A stretch of 64,000 nt of DNA from Paramacrobiotus metropolitanus (Eukaryota; Tardigrada; Eutardigrada; Parachela; Macrobiotidae): contig NW_026570244.1 in NCBI RefSeq assembly GCF_019649055.1, forward strand, positions 434,001 to 498,000. The letters are read 5' to 3'. The notes under the pieces were generated by a model. That model was not told the DNA's origin. It was given only the letters and a program-made list of their open reading frames with translations, and did not search any database. Each line of letters starts with the position of its first letter. Position 1 is the stretch's first letter. This document shows positions 50,074 through 62,087 of the stretch, one piece after another. The position numbers and the translations under genes are program-made.

Positions 50074-51273
50074 CTACGGTAAATGAATGAAAATACTGGA
50101 AATCAACGATGCCAAACCGGCATTTCTTGCAGTCATTTCCTCCTCAAACGCCTTCACATTTTCCATGGTCTTTAATAAGGTGTAGATGTTCCCTTGGTGT
50201 ACCGGTGAATCGGCTTCAAATAACTCCAGTTCATCAGCATAAAGCCCAACGCCCCCACTCCTGGTACATACCGTGACCACGCCCCGCCCGACCACGTCAC
50301 AATGTACGCTGCATATGATCACATCCGCTGTCCAGGATGTCACAGTGTCGACGCAGTCCGCGCCACCAATAAAGTTGAATAAACACATGCTTCAGATCCG
50401 CTCGAGACTCTCCAAAATTCTATCCTACAGTCTTCACTGTTGTGACGGTGTTGATGGGATTCGCTTAGGCTGAATGCCGTAAACGAGAGGCGTGGTCGTT
50501 GACAAGTACGGTCGTGTTGACTTTGTCGCGCGTAACAAAGACGCGATGTCGACGTTCTGTTCAAAATCGGATAACAGACTGGAAAGACTTTTCCAGTCCG
50601 CTGACCTTTCTTCCGTCAAGAGGTTCGTAAAAGACGGTCGCATTCGCAGCGCATCGAATCCGATTTGTAAATGCAGGAGCGATTTTAACCCGCAGGGGAT
50701 TGTTAAGGACCGAAGAATATGTCTGTGAGTAAGGTGAGTAGGAAGAATGAACTCTCGGCTGTCCACCACATCTTCGTCCTCTTCATTGTGGAATTGCAGG
50801 CACGAATGCAGACTGAATCGTTTATGCTCAGCGTAAAACACGGAACCGACCCGCATGCGCTTGGCCAATGGCACTTCGCGCCACTGCTGTACGTTGTCCA
50901 GGAAATCCACTTCCTGCATCGTGCAGTTGTGGACGGTCCATCGTCGTGTCCGCGGACGAACGGCGCGATTGTTCTCCACTTTGTGGAAATGCGGCAACTG
51001 CAGGGATCGGCGTGTGACCCTTGCACTAAATAGCAGCTCCCATTGCTTTTTGGTATTAATAACCGTTACATCCGGTAGTTTATCGGATGCGATGGTTGGT
51101 TTGAAGACAAAGGAAAATAAGGTTTTCCGATCGCGATGGGGTGAATAGGGAATTTCCTCGAACGCCACTTCATGGGAACCCAAAATTCCCAGCTCCATGT
51201 CCTTAATCTGGATGAATAATGGGATGAATAATGACTTCAACTTACAAAGTCCAGGACTGATTATAGACAGCAT
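50074..51273 (-). CDS. Unrecognised protein, possibly two exons
   Basis: A leftward frame of 279 codons starts at ATG 51273 and stops at 50434. A further leftward open stretch at 50388-50074 (CLFNFIGGADCVDTVTSWTA onward) may be the next exon. An acceptor-like CTGTAG lies just upstream of it near 50427. An acceptor-like CATCCAG inside the first frame near 51213 suggests the true exon may begin at IKDMELGILGSHEV. The protein is soluble, rich in Leu, Arg and Ser, with an acidic patch (NEEDEDVVDSREF). I see no signal peptide, membrane segment or known motif. Length and amino acid composition support coding. The function is unknown. Confidence 0.45.
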
Positions 51274-51583
51274 TTCCCGTTTCAGTAAAGTGTTCTAGGG
51301 TTCTCACAACCTGGTCGCCGATCGAAAAGATCACAATCGTACTGGAGCCATAATTTCCGTAACATTAAATAAATATAATTATCACGATATAAATAGGAAT
51401 AAATAATTTAAAGTAAGGTAATAAAAAAGCTATCAGGTGTTACAGCTTTTATCACGCACTTACATCCGCACTAAAAAATAAAAATGCCAAAAAGCATTCG
51501 TCAAGACGCAGGTTAACACATGTTGAGCAGTAATGTTAATCCACCAGTCACATTTTGGCCAACTGTTGCATGTTTATAAAGCC

Positions 51584-52446
51584 TACTTTTATATACCGGA
51601 TTTTAAGGTTGTTCAAAAGCAACTGTGACTTTTGGCCATTTTTGTCATTTCTAAAACTTATTTTGCAGATTCACTACTACCAATCTACTGTACACACGAG
51701 TAGATAGTTACAGACAAATAAGACTGCAATTCCACCCAATGGTTAAATTTGTATGATTTTTTAAACATTTACATTTATGCGATTATTTTGCCTAACTATT
51801 GTTAAGCAATAAGCGTGCATGGTCCACTACCTGCAATAATTCAACCTTTTCAAGCAGATTAATGATGTAGCATAACTCTATGCTAGCGCAATTGCAGCAT
51901 AGATACTCATACCGGAAACACCCGGACACTGGCCATCAGACTAGCACTCGTATAGCGCCAATGCAAAATGAATATTTGTTCGTTACGAAAGGTCATTACG
52001 AAAATGTTCCTGGTTGGTACTTTTATATGACGGATTTTAAGGATGTTTAGGAGCAACTATGACCTTTAGCCATTTCTGTCATTTGTAGAACTTGATTCAC
52101 TACCACCAATCTACTATACACACGAGTAGATAGTTACAGACAAATAACATTGCAATTCTACCCGGTAGGTAAATTTATATGATTTTTTAAACATTTAATT
52201 TTATCCGATAATTTTGTCCAACTACTGTTAACCAATAAGCGTGCATGGTCCACCACCTGCAATAATTCAACATTTTTAAGTAAATCATTGATACACCATA
52301 AATCTATATTAGCGCCACTACGGCAGTCACTCATACCAGAACAGTCGCACACTGGCCATCACACTAGCACTCGTATAGGGTCAATGCAAAAATGTATATC
52401 TGTTCGTTACGAAAGGTCATTACAAAAATGTTGCTTTGTTGGTTAC
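51584..52446. repeat. 434-bp tandem duplication, two diverged copies
   Basis: Copy 1 is about 51584-52017 and copy 2 about 52018-52446. Both start TACTTTTATAT and contain TCTACTxTACACACGAGTAG, AATAAGCGTGCATGGTCCAC and CGTTACGAAAGGTCATTAC. Divergence of a visible number of bases shows the duplication is old. No coding frame is shared. Confidence 0.85.
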
Positions 52447-53124
52447 GTTTTTACGTTAAAATTATTAATAATTTTAAATTTAAAGAGTGCTACTGGTTAC
52501 AGGTTAAAAATTAATTATCATTCGCACAAACAAAGAGCTGCTCCGCTCTGGTCTGCCAATGCATGCCAACGTGGCTTTCTCCTAGTATACAATACACTAT
52601 ATGTAAGTGCATACAGAATTCGTACTGCGTAAATTTATTGTGTAGCAAATTGAAACCTTGCCTGTGTACAAAGCATTCGTGTGCACATTAGATTTGCTGC
52701 TTTTCTTGATTTTATAGCCTATTCCACCTTCAATAAGCCCATTCTTTTCCGTTGTGGTTGTTTTATTATGGCCCAGATGATCATACTGTATCGACTTCAT
52801 ACGAGTGCACTCTCCTTCTTTGTTATGTTCGGTAAATTCTTGGATCTTTTTGCAAACCAAACCCCGCCTGATGTCCGGTCAAGCCTCTAAGTAAATGATA
52901 CCGCGATCTACAGGAGACCGGGTAGCTTCCCTCATGTCCATTTTTGTCTGGCCTGTTGCTTCATCTATTTATAGCAATCACATTGGCCAGAAAGATAGAC
53001 ATAAGACAAAGAAGTCAACGAAAGCTTTCCGTTAACATCATTGTTAAAAGGTCCACAAAGCACAGCCAGTACACGATATTATTTTCATTTTTGAGAGCAC
53101 ACCAACGATAAATCTCCAGAAGTG
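52447..53124. other. Spacer upstream of the RPA-like gene
   Basis: AT-rich with no conserved exon. It presumably contains the promoter of the rightward OB-fold gene that starts at 53125. Confidence 0.4.
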
Positions 53125-56100
53125 ATGTTCAAAACCCGTTCAAATATGCAAAGCCCCGCGAAAAAACCTAAACCCTCTCCGTCAGAACCTACCAACACCA
53201 AACCGGCACCGTCGGCACCTGATCTAAAAGATGGCGGTGGAATTGATGTCGGTATCCTAAAAAACGGTCTCCCTGCAGAAGGAACAGCTTTGCAAGTTAT
53301 TGTAAGTTTTATAGCTTTAACCGTAAAATTTGTTTTGTATTTCATGGTTATAAATGTACATTTTACATCGAGTTTCATAAAATCCCTTTTTCATAAAGTT
53401 CTGTTTATTTTCATTGTATAATTACCCCAACATTAATTTAGGCGCATACAGTGCCAAAAGGTCACAAACTTAGCAAACTTCTGGGTACCGGATATTTGTT
53501 CGAATTTGCTAATTTTTTGAAAAATAATTTTTTGCTACATTAAAATAATTTATTTTTACAATGTAGGCCCTGGAAGAGAATAACGCGTTCACGCTCTGGG
53601 ATGGAGTACAATAACTGGTCGGAGTAAAAATCAAGCAGCTTCCATCCGGTTGCACAAATGAAAAACTGCTCTGGAGCGTTATTCGAATTAAAAAGCGCCG
53701 CACATACAGGTACAAGAATTTTAGTTACCCGTATGGTCGTTTGAGTGAGCCACTATGGTAAGTCAATGAGGGATGGTCGTATGAGTGGGCCACCTTAAAT
53801 ATTTTTTTCCCGAAACCGATTTTCTTCCGGTTTTCTTCTTTATCTGACCATGCAAGACTTACCCTTCACAGAGTACTTGAAATTTTAAAAAAAGGTTGAG
53901 CCGTTCTCTTGCAATTGCGACGTAAAAAAATCAGTGACGAAAGCGCTTTAGCCACGCCACCGAAGCCACTGCACTACACCAAGAAAAGTGTAGCCACTGC
54001 CACACATGTGCGGCTGTTGTGAACGACACATGTGCACAATGTCGTAACGCTTCAGTTCAACGTACAAAGGTCAATTTTGATGGCATATATTAAAATGAAG
54101 GCATAATTTTAAATAAAATCAAATAAATCTAAACCGAATTGCTCAGCAGCACAGCAGCACTACACTAAGAAAAATGCAGTCACGATCGCTGATGCGCTGC
54201 TGAGCAATTCAGTTTAGATTTATTTGATTTTATTTAAATTTATGCCTTTACTTCATCCAAATTGACCTTTGTAAGTTGAACTGAAGCGTTATGACATTGT
54301 GCACATGTGTCGTTCACAACAGCCGCACATGTGTGGCAGTGGCTACACTTTTCTTGGTGTAGTGCAGTGGCTTCGGTGGCGTGGCTAAAGCGCTTTCGTC
54401 ACTGATTTTTTTACGTCGCAATTGCAAGAGAACGGCTCAACCTTTTTTTAAAATTTCAAGTACTCTGTGAAGGGTAAGTCTTGCATGGTCAGATAAAGAA
54501 GAAAACCGGAAGAAAATCGGTTTCGGGGAAAAAATATTTATGGTGGCCCACTCAAACGACCATCCTCATTGACTTACCATAGTGGCCCACTCAAACGACC
54601 ATACGGGTAAATATAAAGCTTTGTCAGCCCAATAATCTCTTTAACTTAAATCGCAACTCCAACCAACCTCTTTACTTATGGCTCCTACCTAAATATCACC
54701 TACTCGTACGGTCGTTCGGTTGGCCCCCTATAGTAAGTAAATCGGCACTGGTCCTTCAAAGTAGACTGGCCACAATTTATTATAAATTCCACAGAATCAT
54801 TTTCTTCCGGTTTTCGTCTTTACGCAAATCAGCATCACGTACTCTATATATTCAAATTTACTGCACTGCACAATGATTAATGCAGTCACCGCAGACATAT
54901 GCGGCTTCGCTCTGTAAATAACAGATGCGCACAGCGAAATAGCGTGGCATGGTTTAATTGTTTCGTCACTGTTTTTTAACATCGCAATTGCATGAAAACG
55001 GTTCAACATTTTTAAGAATTTAAAATACTATGTATAGATTACATATCTGATTTGCATAAGGCAGAAAACCCGAAAGAAATCGGTTTGTGTTTTGCAAAAT
55101 TTTTTAGCACTAAAGTCCATATCACTGAACTGATCATCGTCGCCACTCCGGAAGCTTCCCAGTTCAAAAAAATCCAAGGTTTGGCCGACATCCATACCAC
55201 CGGAAACGATTTCGCAACCAATTCCACATCTGATCCAACAGCTGACGCTTTAACTGAACTCAAAAAACTCAAGGAAGGAGCTGTAAAGTGTGTTTTTTAA
55301 ATGAAAAGCTAAAATTACTGCTACTTAATAAACATATGCTATGTCTTCGTTTAATTATTTCAGCAAATTGCGGCTCATTGTGTCTCACAACTTCGGCAGA
55401 AAATTTGCGCAGAAAGATGGAAAACCATACCATAAGATCCTCGTCACTGATGGCTGTGAATCAGCAACGGTCATGCTGTTCGAAAAAGAATGCGAAAGAT
55501 TCAAAGACATTCCTCCATGTGCTAATGGCGAGGCAAGTGTCTCAAGCGAATTAATCTAACTATATGTCACACATAACACACAAATGTACTACAGTAGTTT
55601 AGCCACTTCCTCTTATTCTTGCATTTATATTTAGTTTCTTAAAATTGCTCTCTCTCTCGCTTAAGATTGTTATTATCTCCAACGGATCCGCAACAAAAAA
55701 CGCCCAATACAAAGCCGGGGCAACCACAGATTGGCAAATTTTGCTAAAATCTACCATCAGCAGCATTGAATTCACCGGCCATACTTTCCCGAAAAACGTT
55801 CAACTTGGTCAGCTCAAAGACATCCGCGCGATTATCAAACCGGAAGAGCAAAGTAAAACAACGTTTTCGGATAACTGTATTTTACATTGAAAATCATATC
55901 CCGTTTTTTAAATTTTGTACTTACCAGATACTTATAGCAATTAAATATTAAACACTTCTCATAATATCAGTTATTTATAATAAATATTTTCAAAAATCAC
56001 TAAATATTTCACTTAAATTATTTTAGCATTCTTCGGTCTCGTCGAGGAAATTGACAAAGTGGACAAAACAGAGAGCAAAGCGGAGCGCCTCATTTACCTT

Positions 56101-56398
56101 CGGGATATGGATGCCGATGAAAAGATAAGCCTCAAAGTTATGGGCGACCTGGTGCGACAGTGTTTCTTCAGTTGCTAAACTTCTACTCTCATACAGTGGC
56201 AACTTTTGCAAAACATTCTAATTTTTATAGGCATGGTGCCTTACGAAAGACCGATACCAAAACCGTGTGCTGGCGTTTCGTGGACTTACCATTCTAAACC
56301 AAACGATGCTCGTGACCAAACCAGATCACACAGTTTTTTATCCAACTGACCATCCGTCCGCAAAAGACATCGAAGCGTCTTTTTCCGAATTTTTTTAG
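53125..56398 (+). CDS. RPA1-like single-strand DNA-binding OB-fold protein (one in-frame stop)
   Basis: Seven exons join with matching phases: 53125-53301, 53567-53709, 55108-55287, 55364-55532, 55666-55852, 56027-56151 and 56231-56398. They give 382 residues if the TAA at 53612-53614 is ignored. A Pro/Lys-rich N-terminus precedes a first beta-rich segment (NAFTLWDGV, then VKIKQLPSG). A first RPA DBD-A-like OB fold contains HKILVTDGCESATVMLFEKE and WQILLKSTISSIEF. A second, DBD-B-like OB fold contains FGLVEEIDKV, RLIYLRDMDADEKISLKVMG and VLAFRGLTIL. RPA1 normally has about 600 residues and a zinc-binding DBD-C, which is absent here. The exon 4 donor is AG|GCAAGT, a GC-AG intron. AATAAA follows at 56693-56698. 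The stop in exon 2 makes it a pseudogene, an error, or a case of alternative splicing. Such truncated RPAs are carried by some Helitrons. Confidence 0.65.
53725..54610. mobile_element. Large palindromic fold-back transposon in an RPA-like intron
   Basis: Arms of about 426 bp (53725-54150) and 415 bp (54196-54610) are near-perfect inverted copies around a 45-bp centre. The ends read TTACCCGTATGG and CCATACGGGTAA. The element has no coding capacity. It lies 15 bp inside the donor side of the intron after exon 2. The high arm identity implies recent origin or gene conversion. Confidence 0.92.
54700..55095. mobile_element. Older, diverged copy of the same fold-back transposon
   Basis: From CTCGTACGGTCGTTCGGTTGG onward this stretch aligns to the terminal part of the preceding element, including CTTCCGGTTTTC, GCAATTGCATGA and AAATCGGTTT. 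It is heavily diverged and partly deleted. It ends about 12 bp before the exon 3 acceptor (TTTTTTAG at 55100-55107). Confidence 0.72.
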
Positions 56399-57727
56399 TA
56401 CTTTGCATCTTTTACATAACAACTTTCCGAAATGTTTCTCTAATCATCCATCTTACTGCTTTACTCTTTTCATTATATTAGGTTAACACTAATTTTTCAT
56501 TTTTCCAGTTATACCAACGTATACTGCATGATCAGTACATGTACTTACCTTATATTTTTATGTCATCAAGAACAAAACTTCAAATTATCAAACCAACTGC
56601 TCGTTGGATTTACCATGCTATTTGCCTGAACGTATTTACCAATATGTACCCTGTGCTAGCAATCTTACATTTTGCAAGCAGTTTTAAACATTAATAAAAA
56701 CGCGAAAAGCTAAAACAAAGTGTGTTCATACCGCATGCAATATTATAAACTTATAGAAGTGACCCGGTACATCCCACCAAATTCGTGCACTTAACTCTAC
56801 TTTACTTACTTTACTTTACTTTACTTACTTTACTTTACTTTACTTACTTTTTTTTAGTACAGTACTTATGCAAAACATCGTGTACAAATAATCCATCATA
56901 CAGTGTACTAAATACATTTACGTATTACCGATGTCGCAGCCCATCTCACACGAGCCGGTACTCAGTTTTAATGTCTCCAGCAAAAAAAGTACTCCGGGCG
57001 TATAGTAGTATTACTGGTGTTTTACGGGTTGCAATGGTCAGTACAATTACTAAACCGCCAGCCAGCTCATGGACTGACCACCGCTAACGGTAACTAATTC
57101 TTATTTTCTATTCCATATCAACAGTTATTTCTCCATCACAATTATGTTAGTTTATAAGTTCTAGTTTCCGAGTATGAGCGAAGAAGCATCAACCCTCAGA
57201 TTCTAAAAATCTAAAAGAATATGAAATTAATAGACAGCAGACGATGTAAAGTGTACCTGTACAGTCTTGCAGTAACATTGGTAATGACTGCGGTCTGTCT
57301 TCATGTGAGCCAGAAAGGAACAGTAACTAGTGAACAAAGCTCACCATGGACTTCAGTTCCGGTAAATTTGCATCTATGTACTCCATCAAAACAGTCGCTA
57401 TGATAAAATTCAACTTACTGCTCCAGCCGTGTTCTCCTGTGTTTATACAATGTACAAGTACAGTCTTTGGCTCACTGCGAAATTTTAAATGATACATCAG
57501 GAATTGCGAACAAATCATAACGAGTGTTTTGTTGGACAGCCGAAATGCAACCACCCTAAACCTTAAGACTACAATTAAAAACACAGAAAAATAAGCGGAC
57601 CAGGTCAGCGGTTTAGACAACGAGCTACTGATCTGTGAAAGCCCAAAAATTAATATTAAACAAATCTAGAATCACTAATTGTGTAAAACGGCCGGTATAA
57701 AATTTGTTTTCGAGCAACCACATGTCA
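56399..57727. other. Spacer, no gene recognised
   Basis: A CTTTACTTTA microsatellite lies at about 56796-56852, next to the dispersed CCCGGTACAT block at 56764-56790. Short open frames at 56785-57087 and 57221-57403 have no supporting features. Confidence 0.5.
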
Positions 57728-57983
57728 GAAACCAATTCGGATAATCAGAAAAATATGCTCGGAACGAATCAAAACACATAGTCTGCAGAGAACATTCTCC
57801 TCAACGTCCAAACGCATCTCGATTGCATTCTCGCGAACGCCAGTCACCCATATACGGCACCACAGTTTGAGCAACGGCGGGTCGGTATACAGCATCGAGC
57901 ACCCCAACACGGCACGCTGGACATCCACCAATAATAACAATTTCCCGCTGCGCCACCGATCCAGCTGCGCCATATCCTTCATC
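57728..57983 (-). CDS. Possible exon of an unrecognised protein
   Basis: A leftward open frame starts MKDMAQLDRWRSGKLLLLVD and continues with WCRIWVTGVRENAIEMRLDV to a TGA at about 57728. Base composition is more balanced than in the flanks and the sequence looks protein-like, but I see no family, no clear splice partners and no promoter. It may be a terminal exon or a transposon fragment. Confidence 0.25.
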
Positions 57984-57988
57984 TTCAC

Positions 57989-60094
57989 TGTTCACGTACC
58001 AACTGGGAAACCAGATTGAAAACCTGCCGCAAAAAAATTCATTTTACTATTCAAAGCGCCTAGCCTTCATCAATGAGCGTCGCTGCTGAAAAAAATGCAT
58101 TTTTCCTTATAACCGTTTGCTCACGATATACAGCAAGCTCATTATTACTGTTAATTGTCAAACTAAAGGATCAACGACTACTACTTTATTTGCAGTTTCG
58201 CAATAACTCATCGCAACATGTCAGATAAGGCATTACCTAGTGTTACATAATTTATGGCAGAGCGAAATAAACGGAAAAGGTCACGGCGGTGTAAGACCGG
58301 CCGGTTTCGTAGTCTAATATGTGGTGTTTACGGAAATATGCATAAACGGCAACGAACGAGACGGCAATTGCGAGTCAGGAATTGTTATTGAAGGAAATTA
58401 GGCTGCACGGCTGTGACTGTCGTAGAAAAGCGCAAAAACATCGGTATAAAAGAGCAACAAGTGGAACGGTATATCAGATAACGGCATGTACGGGCATATC
58501 GCCCTTAACAATCAGAAAGCGCATTTCATGAGAATCGTCACATACTAAGTGATTCAGGCATTGGGCAAGGGAAAAGTAGCGAGCCGAGCATCAGGACAAA
58601 GTACATGTAAAACTTCTCTCCATGAAAAAAGGACTGTCCGCAGTCCATAACTAATATAAAAAAAGCAGAAAAGCCAGTCAACCAGCAGTACGATAAAGCA
58701 GCTGTTTTTGCATTTTAAAATTTTCGAAACACATTCATGAAATAGCAAATAATAATATGCAAGTAATAGTTATACTTTATACGGTTAGAAGAAATACAGG
58801 TAATATAGCGGAATAATCTGAATTTTATTTTTTGGAACGCTTTTAGGAAAACCGGATTGAACCGAATTTTCATTTTATAAATGTTTTGGATTTTAAATTC
58901 TCTGACTCATTTTATAATAAATGCGGTTCAGTCGATGATATCTTTCGATCGCTCTTGAACTTGAACTTTGATCAGCGGTTAACCGTACACCAAAACCATA
59001 ACACCACACCGTATTTACGCAAATAAACAGACATTTCATTTCCTGAGGCAAAATCGACACAGTACAATTTATAAATATTAAGTCGCTGGTTTCAAACATT
59101 ATTCATTCGCTTGTCTAAACACACGCCTCTTTTTCCCTTTTTTTTTAATGCAGCTTTAGTGCATTCAGTCTACGATGCTAAACTCGTGTCTGGCTGGTAA
59201 AAATTTTTTTTCGTCTGCTGCAGTCGAGTCGCGCGTGTGCGATCTCGTACGAAATTCTGTTCTGTTTTTTTTTCTCAGCAATTTTCAATGCTGTTGCTGA
59301 CGGGTTTTGGTCAGAGGCATTACAGCAAAAATTTTTTTTGCTGTTGCGGACAAGTTTTCTGCAGAGATTTCACAGCAGATGGTATTGCTGTTTCAGACAG
59401 GTTTTTGTACATCGATTCTAGACTGCGTTAGTTGAGGTAATTTCGAAGCATGTGAGCGATTCTTCATTCGCGTAGACACTGTGCAAACAAACTGCTGCAC
59501 CAGCTTATCCGTTAACTATATTTTTTTTTAAATTCCAATATCTAATTTTGCCCCAGAAAATTTCGATCACAGTCTATTCACACAAACACCATGCGCTACC
59601 CATGGTTGTAATGCAGGTCGTTTAATCTGATCACGCACTGTTCGTTGTGAGGCGGTAATGACTGATAAAAATCGGCGACCTAAAGCTTCGGGTAGCGAAC
59701 CGTATATAACTGGGTTCGCTGGAGCGAACCTTAAAATTACTGGGTTCCCGGGGATAGAAACGGGTTTATCTCCAAGAACTTTTTTTTTTGAAATTCAAAC
59801 GAAAATTTGACAATTCTCGAAGGAAATTTCCTGACCAATATTTTTGATAAATTTTCCACAAAAAATAAAGCGATGCTTTTTACTGAAAAATTTAGGTAAA
59901 ACCTGACCATGTTAAATTTGACGAAATACAAGCGAGAACCTGACTTGATTTGAATTGTCTTAGCAAAATATAAAAACAAAAATCGCATAAAATACAATAT
60001 TTTTGAAATTTTGCAATAGAAATTTTTTAAGAAATTTTAATTAATTTGCTGGCTGACTTTACATGAGCGGGAAAATAAGGCTAATGCTAAGCGG
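57989..60094. other. Spacer, no gene recognised
   Basis: AT-rich with T-runs near 59140-59290 and 59520. Two related stretches (CAGCAATTTTCAATGCTGTTGCTGACGGGTTTTGG and a variant starting ACAGCAAAAA) repeat near 59275-59400. No exon is evident. Confidence 0.5.
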
Positions 60095-62087
60095 TTATAC
60101 GCTGCTCACGGTCGGTGGAGTTCCGTACCGAACCGGTGCCAACTTCCGGCGCTGTTCCATCAACGCATTCCCAAAGGTCACCGTCGGTTCCATCCGTGTT
60201 CCGACCGTGTGCTCCGGGGAGGGAGTCCTGGCGCCGATTGTTGATCCATCCGAGTCCTCAGCGGTCGTACACGCATTGGCGTAGACGGGATCCTGTCGGA
60301 CGGTGTCCAAAGGACGGTAACGCGGCGTCATGGGAATATCCACCGTCCGTGTGGGTACGTCCCGGGACGGGTTCCGATTGGGGGTTTCCGTAGCGGTCGC
60401 AGTGAGCGCAATCGTTCCCTGCCGTCGAGGCTGAAAATCATACTGCCGGCGCGAACGCGGGCGGCAACAATCTAGAAGACAGCTGAGAAACGCGATTACC
60501 GTTCGGTAATACCGAACGCAAAATACCACAGCAATGAAAACGGTTATCGAAGTAAGCGAAATATTTAAGAGACTATGCCATGTCATGGACTTCATTGTAC
60601 TTTGAACATATTTTGGAGTAATTATGGTACTCAAATTTGAAATACCGGTCTCCAACATCAGGCCGGATAACTCGGCTGTTAAGTCGAGAAACCGAAAAGG
60701 ATCCATTGACAAGGAGTCACCGAGAGTGTCTTCCAAGTTATCCGTCAGGAATTTGGCAGTATAATGCCAATGTGCAAGCGTTTTATGGAACGTAGGGTTT
60801 ACAGGAGTCCAGGCACCGTCTTGGTAGCGGTAGAGAGTTCCGTGTATAATTACCACGGAGTGCCGATGGAGGCAAACTGAGTGCCTTTTGAGGGTCTCGC
60901 CGTCGAGGGCGATCGTGTATCCGCGATCGTCGTTTTCGGCCGCGATGTACGGATCTGGTCCGCATGTAGAGTACTTGACTCCGATGGTAACATTGACTTC
61001 CGTGCACTGGTAGATAGTCGCCGAATCTCCAAGAACTACGGCAGCCTGACATTTGGGAAAACCTAGTTTGCCTCCGACGACCACAGGGAAAACTGGCTAA
61101 GTAGAATCAGACTTTCCATTTCCGTTCTGTCGGCCTGGCATTGCAACTTGTGCAGGTGATTGAGGATTTTCATTTCTTGAAACGCGAAGAAATCCTCAAC
61201 GTACTGAAGGTGGGACGATAGTAAGGTGGTAATTTCTGCCGAAAGATTTGCATTCAACCGACTTTGGATGCCAACAGGGGGGACGAGCCGGAGGGCGGAT
61301 TCTCTCAGTGACGTTAGGACGATACCAAGCGTGGTAAAATTTTATGCGAAGTGTCGGATGGGAGCGGACATAATGAACAGATGCGCCTTCATCGCATGTT
61401 CGTTCCATTTTTTCTTCAACCGTAAAGCTGAGTTGATGTAAATGGTCCCGAATGTGGATCTCTCCTGATTTTAATTGGAACAACTGCCCCCTCGCTGTCA
61501 AGAACCGTGTTAGCACGACACTTCGTATGGTTTTTGTCGGTAGTCCACACGTAAGTTACGTGTGGATGGACACTGGACTCGGAGAGAATAGACGAAGAAA
61601 TTTCGCCAGTGGCGGACAGTACTGGACAGTCGTCACACGTGGTTTCGAGGGTCACGTTCTCTAAGAGACAGGTAATGACGTCGGCCCGGCGGTATTGGTT
61701 CCACCGGCGGTCAACCACAGGCATTGCGTCGTATACCCAAGTACGTCCACTTTTGGTCATGGCGTTTCTACTGCATGTCTTTGTTCTGACCATGTCACGG
61801 CACTGATCAGCGGTTACCGGGAGTGCGACCTCAAAATTCTGGCTGTTATAGCCGCCGAAGAAAAAACCTTCTTGTATCGTGGTTTTCATAACCATCCGAC
61901 AAGCGGAGCCGGAGAAAACTCGAGTAATGTTCTTATAGTCGAGAAGATAGTACTTCACGTCATGAGTTTCTCTGATGGGGCCGTCTAACTGCTCGCACCG
62001 GATTCGCGCAGAAAGGTCAGCGATTCCCACGTATTTACTCCGTGAGCAGTCGCATAGCGTAGTGTTCAGTCCGGAAGTACCCGACAA
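60095..62087 (-). pseudogene. Envelope-glycoprotein-like region, frameshifted (endogenous virus-like)
   Basis: A leftward glycoprotein-like sequence is spread over at least three frames: 62087-61416, then a stretch around 61516-61270, then 61257-61063, then 61084-60095. Cys-rich ectodomain features are visible (VTADQCRDMVRTKTC, TCDDCPVLS, several N-x-S/T sites). The last part carries paired Cys, one membrane span (about residues 180-197, LLNISLTSITVFIAVVFCV) followed by another hydrophobic patch with a Cys cluster (CLLDCC), and a basic, Pro/Thr-rich tail. The arrangement recalls class III-type glycoproteins of mononegavirus-like or chuvirus-like origin that some invertebrate retroelements have captured; this is inference from layout, not an alignment. 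Frame breaks fall near 61470, 61260-61330 and 61075. As written it is not translatable as one protein. Confidence 0.55.

Noticed and set aside
53612-53614. Reassigned genetic code
   Set aside because: Genes in the window end in TAA, TGA and TAG used as normal stops, so isolated internal stops are better explained by decay or errors.
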